Assembly: GCF_900105215.1 (NCBI RefSeq)
Contig: NZ_FOIP01000001.1
Location: 62,001 to 126,000 of the forward strand
Direction of reading: 5' to 3'
DNA from: Lacrimispora sphenoides
GTDB taxonomy: Bacteria > Bacillota > Clostridia > Lachnospirales > Lachnospiraceae
Length of the DNA stretch: 64,000 bases
Made by a program: the position numbers and the translations under genes. Positions 33,962 to 42,683 of this stretch are shown one piece after another. The notes under the pieces were generated by a model, which made no database searches, was not told the DNA's origin, and saw only the letters and a list, made by a program, of their open reading frames with translations. How positions within the stretch are numbered: position 1 is the stretch's first letter; the number at the start of each line of letters is the position of its first letter.

Positions 33962-34519
33962 TTATATATTTCTCCGTCTGAGAACCGTCATCACTTTCCC
34001 CAGTGTGTCTTTCACCTTCACCGCTCCGTAAATGCGGCTGTCCGTGGCGTTTAACCGACTGTCTCCAAGAACGAACACTTCCCCTTCTTTCACTGTAAGG
34101 GGAAATTCTGCACCACTTTCATATCTCTGGGTAGGTGAATAGATCTCCGGTTCCTGCTGAAGTGCACCGTTGACCAGCAGCCCTTCCTCCGTAATATCCA
34201 CGGTATCACCTGCTGTGGCAACCACCCGGCGTACCTGCTTCTGTCCTTTAAATTCCAGCACAAGAGTATCACGGGCTATATAGTTTTTGTCCAGACGGTA
34301 GAACATCACCAAGTCTCCGTCTTTAACGGACGGGCCCATGGAGGCATCCAGATTACGGCAAAGCCCAAACAGAAACGTGAATACCAAAAGGAAAGCAAGA
34401 ATAATCCCTGCAATTTTTTCCAGAAGAAATAGAATATCCACTCCAAGGGAGAATTCTTCCGGAGATTTGTGATTTTTACCTGCTGCTTTATTTTCTTCTT
34501 GTATTTGTATTTCAGCCAT
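33962..34519 (-). CDS. Signal peptidase I homologue with Arg at the catalytic Lys position (pilus chaperone-like)
   Basis: 185 residues, with one membrane helix (about 32-52) and the S26 peptidase domain. The nucleophile Ser is kept in ASMGPSVKDGD, and GDSRLNATDSRIYG is the usual C-terminal box. The general-base Lys, normally in Y-V-K-R-V, is replaced: the sequence is QVRRVVATAGD, with codon CGC. Most bacterial signal peptidases need this Lys. In group A Streptococcus pilus islands the SipA homologue lacks catalytic residues and works as an assembly factor, so a similar non-catalytic role is inferred. It follows the adhesin gene by one base and precedes the major pilin. Confidence 0.82.
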   Translation of the reverse strand: MAEIQIQEENKAAGKNHKSPEEFSLGVDILFLLEKIAGIILAFLLVFTFLFGLCRNLDASMGPSVKDGDLVMFYRLDKNYIARDTLVLEFKGQKQVRRVVATAGDTVDITEEGLLVNGALQQEPEIYSPTQRYESGAEFPLTVKEGEVFVLGDSRLNATDSRIYGAVKVKDTLGKVMTVLRRRNI

Positions 34520-34520
34520 A

Positions 34521-37500
34521 TCACAAACCCCGCTTTCTGCGGGAATGAATCATACCGGCACCGGCAATCCCCATCAGCAGAAGCATGGACAGCCCCAAAA
34601 GGATAGGACCCTGAATGCTTCCTGTCAGGACACCGGCTGGTACCTCCTCATTTCTTGTATTGATGAAATCAAACCGGCTATTTATTTCAACCAAGCTGAC
34701 CTGACCGGTATCCGAACTGTCTGTTACCTGACCTAAGCTGTCCACAAAAGACACCCTATAATTGGAATCGCCAGCTTCTGTCACACGGAGACTGCCCTGT
34801 GGTACCGCCATAATGGTGATCTGCTGGCCGTGTTTCAGCATGAAAGTGGCTTTTCCAGCCTCATTAAGCGTTAACGTTCCAGCGGCCGGTGCCTCTGCTT
34901 CTGATCCGGACAAGATTCCACCTGTATATTGCAATTGGGTCCCTTCGGCAAGTGGAACCCCTCCGCCGTCTAAAAAGTATATTGTAAACAGAAAGTCCCT
35001 TGTCTTGTCGGCATAATCACCGATGACCTTCTGGGATACCGTGATATTTCTCATTTCGTATGCCAGATAAATATCCGTATCGCCCACCACGTTAGCCAGC
35101 TGGACCGAGGTATTTCCTTTCCACTCTCCATTTAAGTGCTCCTTCCAATCCATGAACACATAGCCTGAGACGGACGGAATCCTTTCATCCGGGAGTGCAA
35201 ATGACTCGCCCGAAACTGCGGCGTATGCAACCGGATTTAATCCGTCTATGGGGCTCCCGCCCCGGTCTATATAATAAACCTTCACGATTAGCACGTTGAT
35301 ATCGAAGTTGTTGAGCGGGTGGTCATAGACGCTGCTTCCGGCAGCCGATATTTGGGGGTGTCTGGTCACCATATCCGGGAGTGGTTCGGCATCTGCCCAC
35401 GCTGTATTTCCACTGAATTTAACCGTATTCAAGACAGACAGTTTAGTAAGGTCGTTGGTGTAGATACCGCCGCCATTATTTACTGCTGTATTGTCAGATA
35501 TTTTTCCGTTTTTAATGGTGACTGTGCTGCTATCAGCAAAAATACCGCCGCCATTGCCGCCAGAGGCTATATTGCCGGTGAAGTCGCCCCCCTCCATGAT
35601 GAAGACGGTGTTGGAGGTTACATGCACACCTCCGCCGCTGTTGTTAGCCTTGTTAACTCTGATTTTACTGTCACCACTGACGGTAAGCGTGCCGCCAATG
35701 CTATAAATACCACCGCCATACTCCGCCGCCTTATTGTCAGAGATCATACTGCTATTAACGGTGACGCTGCTGCCTGAAAAGTAAATACCACCGCCTGTGA
35801 TGACCGAGGAATTACCGGAGATGGTGCTGCCATCCACGGTAACCTTGCTGGCACCTCCAGCATAAATACCGCCACCATAAGAGCTTGCAGCATTGTTCAT
35901 TATATTACTGTTGCTGTTCACCTTGATTACACTTTTGATATTGGCGTACATACCGCCCCCTCTGTCTGCGCGATTGTCCGAAACAACGCTGCTGCCCTTG
36001 ATGGTGACCGTGCTTCCTTCCGGGGTACAAAGACCGCCACCGTTGTAGGCCGCCCTATTGCCGGATATAGTGCTGTTGTCAACGACAATTTGTGCCCCCT
36101 CCCTATAAGCCATAATCCCACCACCCAGACTTCCCCCGTTATTCTCAGAGATTGTGCTGCCCTGAACAGTTAGGGACGAACTGCCAGAGACACCTGCATA
36201 GACATACACGCCACCGCCGCAGTAGGCCGAAGCATTTTCTGAAATCATACTGCCATCTCGTACCACGGCCACGCTATCATCGACAAATATACCGCCTCCG
36301 CCTCCGTTGGGGTCGCCATTCGCCTTATTATTATTGATATTACTGCCCTCTACAGTGAGCGAACCACCATTATAGATACTGAGGCCGCCACCGTAATTTC
36401 TGGACGTATTCTCAAAAACAGCGCTGTCATTCTGTATCTTGACTACGCTATTATTCTCGGCATATAATCCGCCTCCGTAAGCGATGGTGGTACCCTCGGC
36501 CTTATTCCCGGATATTGTGCTGCCGCTAATCGTAATTTGGGAGCTTTTTCCACAGACACCGCCGCCCTTGCCCTTTGTCGCAGTATTGCTGGTGATCATA
36601 CTGTCAGCAATCGTGACGCGACTGCTGTCCAGGGCATAAACAGCGCCGCCATTTTCCGCCGTGCACTTTTGTATATTTGCGTCTCTTAGCGTAAAGGCTG
36701 CTCCCGTTTTGACCTCAATCCCGCCGCCTGTACCGCCGCCGTCCAGTATGACGTTTTCAAACGTAAGCTCGGCATTGCTGCCCGAGGGAATAATGAAATG
36801 GCGCTGACTCTTGGATGTAAAGGTGACGGTTCCTAAATCCGAGGCCTTAAATGTTAGATTTTTATTAATCGTTAGTGAACTGGTAAATACAATGTTCGCA
36901 CCATCAGCAATAACTATGGTGTCCCCTGACTGTACTTGGTTATAGTTAATGAGCATTTGTATCGATGAAAAATCATAGACCGTTACTTCCAAAAACGGCT
37001 TGATGCCCTCCGGCAGACGCATACCTGCGTCGATGCCGGTAACCGCCGTGTCCTCCGCAATCTCCAGCGGGTCGGTCCATGAGGCCGCGGCTTCCTCATC
37101 CATCGCAAATTTGTTGTCATTTTCAATAGTCAGTGGCAGCAGATATTCCGTTCCGCCAATGGTTTCGGCGGAAACATTTACCACATAGCTGCCGGGTTCC
37201 ATGCCCTCAAACCGGTATGCACCATCCGTTTTGGTTAAGGTGGTCTGAACCTCGGTATTCAAGTCGTCCTCCGCATAGAGCGTGACGGGGTATCCGGCAA
37301 TGTCGGTTTCACCCACATCCCTTATACCGTCGCCGTTTTTATCCAACCACAGCTTTCCGCTGATATGCCTGCCTGGATGAACTACTGTTACAACAGCAAC
37401 AGGACGGGCTTGTGGATAAACCCAGGTCCCGATATCGGCGGTAAACAAATACGTCCCTGCGGCCTCCTGATGATACCCGTCAGCTTCCCAGATTACGGGT

Positions 37501-37733
37501 ATGTCTGCAACAGCGTCTCCCTCCAGCGTTGCCACCAGGGTTTCAGGCAATGGAATGTCTGCGATTTTCGTACCTAATGGTACAATCAGTTCCGTTACAG
37601 GCATGTCAAAGGACACGATCACTTCTTTTTCACTGTCATTCTGCGCGATTCCTGCAACAGGCAGCAATCCCGCTAACAACAATCCTATTAGCAATAGAGA
37701 AAGGGCAATGCGCCTACTGCTTCTTTTTCTCAT
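34521..37733 (-). CDS. Large beta-helix surface adhesin, probable pilus tip protein
   Basis: 1070 residues. Order: signal peptide (to about 30), an Ig-like domain (about 40-115), an SdrD/Cna-B-type domain (GKLWLDKNGDGIRDVGETD, about 125-195), a right-handed parallel beta-helix (about 270-770) of repeats such as TISGNxAxxxGGGIY, a short Listeria/InlB-like repeat segment (about 790-860), and a C-terminal pilin-like domain with Lys (VSQKVIGDYADKT), Glu (LRVTEAG) and Asn (FDFINTR) for an isopeptide bond. The end EEVPAGV, hydrophobic helix and SRRKRGL is a sorting signal like the major pilin's TPTGV. Beta-helices of this kind bind glycans or host and plant polymers. The size and first place among the structural genes suggest a tip adhesin. 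Confidence 0.85.
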   Translation of the reverse strand: MRKRSSRRIALSLLLIGLLLAGLLPVAGIAQNDSEKEVIVSFDMPVTELIVPLGTKIADIPLPETLVATLEGDAVADIPVIWEADGYHQEAAGTYLFTADIGTWVYPQARPVAVVTVVHPGRHISGKLWLDKNGDGIRDVGETDIAGYPVTLYAEDDLNTEVQTTLTKTDGAYRFEGMEPGSYVVNVSAETIGGTEYLLPLTIENDNKFAMDEEAAASWTDPLEIAEDTAVTGIDAGMRLPEGIKPFLEVTVYDFSSIQMLINYNQVQSGDTIVIADGANIVFTSSLTINKNLTFKASDLGTVTFTSKSQRHFIIPSGSNAELTFENVILDGGGTGGGIEVKTGAAFTLRDANIQKCTAENGGAVYALDSSRVTIADSMITSNTATKGKGGGVCGKSSQITISGSTISGNKAEGTTIAYGGGLYAENNSVVKIQNDSAVFENTSRNYGGGLSIYNGGSLTVEGSNINNNKANGDPNGGGGGIFVDDSVAVVRDGSMISENASAYCGGGVYVYAGVSGSSSLTVQGSTISENNGGSLGGGIMAYREGAQIVVDNSTISGNRAAYNGGGLCTPEGSTVTIKGSSVVSDNRADRGGGMYANIKSVIKVNSNSNIMNNAASSYGGGIYAGGASKVTVDGSTISGNSSVITGGGIYFSGSSVTVNSSMISDNKAAEYGGGIYSIGGTLTVSGDSKIRVNKANNSGGGVHVTSNTVFIMEGGDFTGNIASGGNGGGIFADSSTVTIKNGKISDNTAVNNGGGIYTNDLTKLSVLNTVKFSGNTAWADAEPLPDMVTRHPQISAAGSSVYDHPLNNFDINVLIVKVYYIDRGGSPIDGLNPVAYAAVSGESFALPDERIPSVSGYVFMDWKEHLNGEWKGNTSVQLANVVGDTDIYLAYEMRNITVSQKVIGDYADKTRDFLFTIYFLDGGGVPLAEGTQLQYTGGILSGSEAEAPAAGTLTLNEAGKATFMLKHGQQITIMAVPQGSLRVTEAGDSNYRVSFVDSLGQVTDSSDTGQVSLVEINSRFDFINTRNEEVPAGVLTGSIQGPILLGLSMLLLMGIAGAGMIHSRRKRGL

Positions 37734-37762
37734 ACTTTACCTCTTCTTTTAATTTTATATAT

Positions 37763-38305
37763 CTATAGTCCACCACGAAAAATAAGGAACGCTTTCCCGT
37801 GAATCTGTTCTTTACTTACCGCGCCATAGTTACGGGAGTCCAGTGAATCGCTTCGGTGATCTCCCATAACAAAATACTGATTTTCAAAAAGTGCGAGCGG
37901 ATAATCGACTTTCGTCTTTCCATAAGTCTTTTCATAGATAAACGATTCCTTTTGCACCTCTCCATTTACAAGAAAAAGCCCGTTATCATCATCAAATCCC
38001 ATTACATCACCGGGAATACCGCAGATACGCTTAACATAATCTTCCCGCCCATGCGCCTTAATAAAAACAATATCTCCTTTTTCATATGAACTGGAATGTT
38101 TCCAGAATACAATTATGTCTTCATCATAAAGGGCCGGCTCCATCGATGTCCCTGATACAACCCCAATGCCAAACATCATATTAAAAATCAACGCAGCCGC
38201 TACCGCAATTACTGCACTTTTTATTAGCGGGAACCAGAATGACCGGTTGATATAGTCCATTGATGCAGCATGTTTCGGCTGATATTTTTTTCTTAATCTT
38301 TCCAT
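37763..38305 (-). CDS. lepB: Signal peptidase I (active type) heading the pilus operon
   Basis: 180 residues, one membrane helix (about 27-47) and the S26 domain with both catalytic residues: Ser in GTSMEPAL and Lys in DYVKRICGIPGD, plus the GDHRSDSLDSRNYG box. It is a normal, active-looking signal peptidase that can process the exported pilins and adhesin. It is the first gene of the leftward pilus operon, 29 bases before the adhesin gene. The ribosome binding site is weak and rather far from the ATG, so the start is not certain. Confidence 0.9.
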   Translation of the reverse strand: MERLRKKYQPKHAASMDYINRSFWFPLIKSAVIAVAAALIFNMMFGIGVVSGTSMEPALYDEDIIVFWKHSSSYEKGDIVFIKAHGREDYVKRICGIPGDVMGFDDDNGLFLVNGEVQKESFIYEKTYGKTKVDYPLALFENQYFVMGDHRSDSLDSRNYGAVSKEQIHGKAFLIFRGGL

Positions 38306-38603
38306 GTTTTTGCTTGAACCTGCTTCCTCTTATCCTTAGTAATACGAGCCTTGAAAAAGCCACTCAATTCATCCCCATGTTTCTCTCCGCTTAGACGGAT
38401 CTTAGATAAGCCAGAAATTTTATTATATATTATTAATATTTTTCATTTGAAAAGTCTTTTAAAATGTTCCAAAACTCGAGATTATTGTCCTGAATTTCCT
38501 CCTTTTGAGTATAAGTTTTGCTGATACATCAATAGGAGGCTTGACAAAGCTCCTGAGATATGACAAAGATCGTCTTCCTATCACGTGACCGGCATATGTG
38601 CGC
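38306..38603. other. Upstream region of the pilus operon
   Basis: About 300 bases with no supportable gene. It holds the operon promoter and a leader of about 110 bases. I looked for a c-di-GMP riboswitch and recognise none. Confidence 0.4.
38422..38451 (-). promoter_or_regulatory. Probable promoter of the pilus operon
   Basis: Reading leftward: TTCAAA (38451-38446), 18 bases, TATAAT (38427-38422). The -10 is consensus and the -35 matches four of six. No LytTR-type repeat identical to that at 27157-27195 is seen next to it. Confidence 0.5.
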
Positions 38604-38654
38604 ATAAAAAACGGCCCCGCTTTGGATGAACTCCTCCAAGTCGGGGCCGCTTTC
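38604..38654. terminator. Terminator-like hairpin
   Basis: CGGCCCCG pairs with CGGGGCCG around 22 bases, preceded by six A on the + strand (T run on the - strand). It insulates the pilus operon from the LURP/nth operon. Confidence 0.6.
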
Positions 38655-38702
38655 AGAACTTTTTAAGTAAACTACACGATAGCATAACTGGATTACGTAT
38701 AA

Positions 38703-38758
38703 AAATAAAACAGCCACCATGCCGGTTCCAGGAATCCGTCATGGTGGCTGTTTTATTT
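38703..38758. terminator. Strong bidirectional terminator after the EndoQ-Nth-LURP operon
   Basis: A perfect 19-bp stem (AAATAAAACAGCCACCATG and its complement) around an 18-base loop, flanked by A and T runs. It lies 14 bases after the LURP gene stop. Confidence 0.92.
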
Positions 38759-38771
38759 CATGATTTTCTAT

Positions 38772-39248
38772 TTAACCTTTGTTCTGGCTGCATTTGATCG
38801 CATCAATGGCAAGGACCACCATAAGTGCCAAAAGACTGTCCTGTCCGTCGGTCACGTCGATCAAGTAGGTATCGGTAAAATGAAAAAGCTGCTTTTCAAT
38901 CCGGGCCACAACGCTGCCCGTCTGGGAAAGAATACGGTAATCCCATTCCAGGAAGCTGCCTTCCACATGCCACCCATTGCAGTCAACGGAAAAAGAGGGT
39001 TTGAAAAAAGTAAAATCCTTGGTGATAGTTCCCGCCGTTTGTCCGCCGATCTGGATGTCAAACCGGGGCAGAAAGGTCAGCACCTGCTCTCTTAAGGTGG
39101 CAAGGTGATTATCGTTGTTGTCATAAATTTCCAGCTTGTGGCCCCAGGCGGGCCTTCCGCAGACTGTATATATGGTAGCTCCATTTTCATCATAGATGTC
39201 GTAGCTGTCAAACCAGGAAAAAAATCGCTGCTTAAACATTAGCTTCAT
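38772..39248 (-). CDS. LURP-one-related (tubby-like C-terminal fold) protein
   Basis: 158 residues in the LURP-one-related/YxjI family: N-terminal MFKQRFFSWFDSYDIYDENG, a run of beta strands with repeated D-x-x-G turns, and a C-terminal hydrophobic helix (SLLALMVVLAIDAIKC). The family adopts a tubby-like twelve-strand barrel around a helix and may bind phospholipid; its role in bacteria is not established. It overlaps the nth stop by four bases, so it belongs to the same operon, though no link with DNA repair is apparent. Confidence 0.85.
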   Translation of the reverse strand: MKLMFKQRFFSWFDSYDIYDENGATIYTVCGRPAWGHKLEIYDNNDNHLATLREQVLTFLPRFDIQIGGQTAGTITKDFTFFKPSFSVDCNGWHVEGSFLEWDYRILSQTGSVVARIEKQLFHFTDTYLIDVTDGQDSLLALMVVLAIDAIKCSQNKG

Positions 39249-39901
39249 GATATTATTATATCTCCTTTTTCTTCTTTATCCATTATCTGCCCGCACCATT
39301 CCTTTAACATGCATTCCCCGCACTTTGCCTTCCTTGCCGTGCAGATTGCCCTGCCATGATATATCAGCTGAAAATTGATCCGGTTCCAGTGGTCCTTTGG
39401 CAGTATCCGTTGCAATTCCACTTCCACCTCCGCCGGATTTTTCCCGGAGGCCCAGCCCATCCGCCTGGCAATGCGAAATACATGGGTATCCACAGTGACC
39501 CCAGGAATTCCGTAAGCATCTGCCAGAAATAAGGTGGCGGTTTTTCTGCCCACTCCTGCCAGATTTAAGACCCCTTCTATATCCTTTGGGACCTCGCCTC
39601 CATATTCCTCTGCGATTTGACTGCAGCATTTTTTTAAATTCTTCGCTTTATTTTTATAAAGCCCAATGGATCGTATGGAATCCTCGATTTCTTCCAGCGG
39701 CGCTTCTGCCATCTGCTCCACGGTCTGATAACGCCAAAACAGCTGGGGAAGCACCTCTTCCACTTGTTTGTCTGTGCTTTGGGCGCTGAGCATGATAGCC
39801 GCCAGTAGCTGCCATGGCTGCTGATGGTAGAACCCTTCCTTTGTCACACCGTAAACCTGGTCCAATTTTTCAAGTATATAACTGACATCTTTCTTTTTCA
39901 T
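39245..39901 (-). CDS. nth: Endonuclease III
   Basis: 218 residues. Catalytic Lys is in LAGVGRKTATLFL (helix-hairpin-helix) and catalytic Asp in GVTVDTHVFR. The [4Fe-4S] cluster Cys pattern C-x6-C-x2-C-x5-C is at CTARKAKCGECMLKEWC near the C-terminus. The enzyme excises oxidised pyrimidines and cuts at abasic sites in base excision repair. The ATG at 39901 matches family length; a longer in-frame extension to 40024 overlaps the upstream gene and is unlikely. The upstream gene is endonuclease Q, also a repair nuclease. Confidence 0.95.
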   Translation of the reverse strand: MKKKDVSYILEKLDQVYGVTKEGFYHQQPWQLLAAIMLSAQSTDKQVEEVLPQLFWRYQTVEQMAEAPLEEIEDSIRSIGLYKNKAKNLKKCCSQIAEEYGGEVPKDIEGVLNLAGVGRKTATLFLADAYGIPGVTVDTHVFRIARRMGWASGKNPAEVEVELQRILPKDHWNRINFQLIYHGRAICTARKAKCGECMLKEWCGQIMDKEEKGDIIIS

Positions 39902-39947
39902 ACGTATTTCCCAACCTTCCGTCACTGTATAATATCTGCTTTCCTTT

Positions 39948-41222
39948 TCAGGTTCGGCTGCTGTTTCTCCTCTTGACAATCTCCTCCGGCTCAAACAGCC
40001 GAATGATTCCATATTCCCCATCATATCCGGGACTGCACTGAACCTTGCCCTCTCTTAACCGCTTGATTCCCTCTGATATCATATTGCCGGAAGCATGCCT
40101 GATATCCTCCAAAGGCAGCTCCCGAAGGATATGAAATTCCGGTCCTAAATCCCTTATCATGGATTCATACTGGTTTTGGACTTTCTTACTTGCGGTTGTA
40201 AATCCGATAGAAGCCGCGATCACTTCTGTAAGAGGGACCAGATTCTCAAACGGCCTCCCGCCTGGAAGGACAAATCCTTCACTGCGGTCAGCCAGCTGTT
40301 CGATCCGGTGGGACACGCCTGTGGTAAGCTTTCGGCCGCATACCGGGCACTTGCCGGAATATTGTTTCGCTTCTGACGGAGAGAGGCAGAGATTGCATTT
40401 CCGGTGGCCATCATAATGATATTTTCCCTCTTCCGGAAAAAACTCTACGGTTCCCTCTAATCCCTCTCCCTTTTGTATGGCATTCCACAGCCCGGTATAG
40501 GACAAGTCAATATCCAGAAGATTGGCTTCCCTGCCAAGCTTTGAGGGAGAATGGGCATCAGAGTTTGAAACAAGCTGAAAACGGTCCAGAGCCGACAAAC
40601 GCCATATCATAGAAGGATCGGATGAAAGACCTGTCTCCAATGCATGCACATGGGGAGTTAAATCCTCAAAGCATTCCTCGATCGTATCAAAACCGGAGAA
40701 TGCCCCAAACAACGAGAAATGCGGCGTCCAGATATGTGCCGGGATATAGATGGCCCTGGGGCATAATTCCAGTGATATTTCCAGAAGGTCATGACAATCC
40801 AGTCCCAATATGGGCCTGCCGTCTGAATGAAGGTTCCCAATCGTCTCCAGCTTTTTTGAAATCAGCTCTGCCTCCTTAATACCCGGAAGCAATATAACGC
40901 TGTGAACTTTTCTTACTTTCCCGTTTTTCTTATAAATGGAGCTGATCTCTCCGGAGACCACGAACCGGGGAGTCATGGCTTCTGACATAGCTCCCTTGTC
41001 TATACGGTATTCTTCTTTTAATATGTAAAGCCCTTCCTCTGCAGGAATCAGCTTTTCTTTAAATTCCTCACGCCATGCCTGGTGGGTAAAATCACCGGTC
41101 CCCAGGATGCCGATCCCTTTGCGCCTCGCCCATAAATCCAAATATTCCAGAGAACACTCCTTACTGGTCGCTCTGGAATAATGGGAATGGATGTGTAAAT
41201 CTGCTATATACATAAATTTCAC
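39948..41222 (-). CDS. Endonuclease Q-like PHP-domain repair nuclease
   Basis: 424 residues. The N-terminal PHP domain has the metal-binding motifs ADLHIHSHYSRAT, GTGDFTH, GLDCHD, PAHIWTP and SNSDAHSPS. Two CxxC pairs (CNLC, CPVC) form a zinc finger near residue 290. The C-terminal part contains helix-hairpin-helix-like segments. This layout matches endonuclease Q, which cuts DNA 5' of deaminated bases (uracil, hypoxanthine) and abasic sites. It heads an operon with nth, which supports a repair role. Confidence 0.85.
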   Translation of the reverse strand: MKFMYIADLHIHSHYSRATSKECSLEYLDLWARRKGIGILGTGDFTHQAWREEFKEKLIPAEEGLYILKEEYRIDKGAMSEAMTPRFVVSGEISSIYKKNGKVRKVHSVILLPGIKEAELISKKLETIGNLHSDGRPILGLDCHDLLEISLELCPRAIYIPAHIWTPHFSLFGAFSGFDTIEECFEDLTPHVHALETGLSSDPSMIWRLSALDRFQLVSNSDAHSPSKLGREANLLDIDLSYTGLWNAIQKGEGLEGTVEFFPEEGKYHYDGHRKCNLCLSPSEAKQYSGKCPVCGRKLTTGVSHRIEQLADRSEGFVLPGGRPFENLVPLTEVIAASIGFTTASKKVQNQYESMIRDLGPEFHILRELPLEDIRHASGNMISEGIKRLREGKVQCSPGYDGEYGIIRLFEPEEIVKRRNSSRT

Positions 41223-41236
41223 CTGCTTTTGTCGAT

Positions 41237-42199
41237 TTATGTTTTATTATAGCTTTGTTTTCTATGGGTTGCAAGGAGAGGGTCCTTCCTTTTACCGGCA
41301 TATTTCTCATAAATTCCCATGGTCAGCTCTGCCATGTCCCTTCTGAATTCCGCCGGTTCCGTAAGTTCAATCTGATCACCCATACTTAACAGCCAGCTAA
41401 AAAGATTCTCCTTGCTGGAAAAATCAAACTCAAATAATAGCTTTCCATCCTCCCGTTCCTTAAAACTGTTCATTCCATACTCCTCGATCAGATGCCATTT
41501 TATCTCCGGCTCACAAACCGCAGTGATATGGAATTGATTGGGATACGGATTTTCCGGAAAGTACTCAATGGGAGGTAAGGGACGCTTTTCATAATGGTCC
41601 CCGGTGTCTGAAAGCTCCTGGATCCGGTTTAGCTTGAACATGCGGAAATCTTTCCTGTCCCTGCAATATCCCCACACATACCAGGAGGACCACTGGAATA
41701 CCAAAAGATAAGGGTCAATGGTTCTCTCTGTTTCACCACTTGGAGCATAATAACAGAATTTTACCGAATGGCCTGCTTCAATGGCTTTCTGGATCAGATC
41801 GATCTTAGGGGACAGGGAGGATTTATACCAGGAGGAAAGGTTGATCATGATGTGGCTTTCCGGAACCTGCACCGATGCCTGGTCTGATGACAGTTTTTTC
41901 ATGAGCTGCTGGTACCGGTTCGTCCCTGCCACGCTGTCTAAGCTTCTAAGCCCTGTCAGTATAGACTGCATTTCAAAGGAGGTCAGCACGGTCCGGTCGA
42001 TCCGGTAGGCCGGCATGATAGATATTCCCCCGTTCTGCCCCTGTGAAGTGGCAATGGGAATACCTGCCCTTAACAGTGCCTCCACATCCCTGTTTATGGT
42101 CCTTCTTGAAACCTCAAAGATTTCTGCGAGATAAGAGGCCGTTACCTTTTCCTCTTGAAGCAGGATAGATAAAATTCCAATAAGTCTGTCAATCTTCAT
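41237..42199 (-). CDS. WYL-domain transcriptional regulator (YafY family)
   Basis: 320 residues: an N-terminal HTH_11 domain (LLQEEKVTASYLAEIFEVSR, RTINRDVEALLRAGIP) and a central WYL domain (YLLVFQWSSWYVWGYCRD, MFKLNRIQEL) followed by the WCX C-terminal extension. Such proteins sense ligands or nucleic acid through WYL and act as repressors or activators. The ATG at 42199 follows AAAGGAA; a longer frame to 42274 has no ribosome binding site. It is divergent from a 75-residue gene that is a likely target. Confidence 0.9.
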   Translation of the reverse strand: MKIDRLIGILSILLQEEKVTASYLAEIFEVSRRTINRDVEALLRAGIPIATSQGQNGGISIMPAYRIDRTVLTSFEMQSILTGLRSLDSVAGTNRYQQLMKKLSSDQASVQVPESHIMINLSSWYKSSLSPKIDLIQKAIEAGHSVKFCYYAPSGETERTIDPYLLVFQWSSWYVWGYCRDRKDFRMFKLNRIQELSDTGDHYEKRPLPPIEYFPENPYPNQFHITAVCEPEIKWHLIEEYGMNSFKEREDGKLLFEFDFSSKENLFSWLLSMGDQIELTEPAEFRRDMAELTMGIYEKYAGKRKDPLLATHRKQSYNKT

Positions 42200-42340
42200 A
42201 GGCGTTCCTTTCTTTGATGTCCTTATTATATCACGGCAAAAGGTCTCAGAAAAGACCGTTCTTTCCATCCTCACTCATTGACTCCCTTTTCCATTTATGC
42301 TAGGATGTGCCTAATAATCAAGAAAGAAAGGACCTGTTAA

Positions 42341-42568
42341 ATGAATTTAATGAACTTAATGCAGTTAAAGGAATCCTGGGCTGTTTTTAAAGATAACCAC
42401 CCCAAATTTCCCCTGTTCCTGAAAGCAGCCTTAAAAAGCTCTCTGAAAGAAGGAAGCGTGGTGGAAATCCATATTACGCCGCCGGAAGGAAAAACCCTTA
42501 CCACTAATTTAAAGCTCAAGGCTTCTGATCTGGAGCTGTTTGAACAATGGAAAGACTCCTTAAAATAA
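42341..42568 (+). CDS. 75-residue hypothetical protein divergent from the WYL regulator
   Basis: A small soluble protein that begins MNLMNLMQLKESWAVF, with AAAGGA upstream. Amphipathic helices surround a strand pair (SVVEIHITPPEGKTL). Codon use is normal and the gene has its own terminator region downstream, so it looks real. No function is known to me; its position suggests it is controlled by the WYL protein. Confidence 0.7.
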   Translation: MNLMNLMQLKESWAVFKDNHPKFPLFLKAALKSSLKEGSVVEIHITPPEGKTLTTNLKLKASDLELFEQWKDSLK

Positions 42569-42641
42569 ATTGGCACTTTTCAGGACTTGCTGAGGAAGTA
42601 ATTGATAGTACTTTGATCGTCTACGTAGTTTATGAGCATAC

Positions 42642-42675
42642 AATAAAGGAATTAGCTTATGCTAATTCCTTTATT
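42642..42675. terminator. Bidirectional terminator
   Basis: A perfect 15-bp stem (AATAAAGGAATTAGC and complement) with loop TTAT, between convergent genes; flanked by A/T runs. Confidence 0.9.
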
Positions 42676-42683
42676 AATTAATC

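Noticed and set aside
35319..35777. 152-codon open frame on the + strand
   Set aside because: It is antisense to the beta-helix repeats of the adhesin, whose biased composition keeps the other strand open. It has no ribosome binding site.
38306..38420. c-di-GMP riboswitch in the pilus operon leader
   Set aside because: I looked because clostridial pili are often under such control, but the conserved core motifs are not recognisable.
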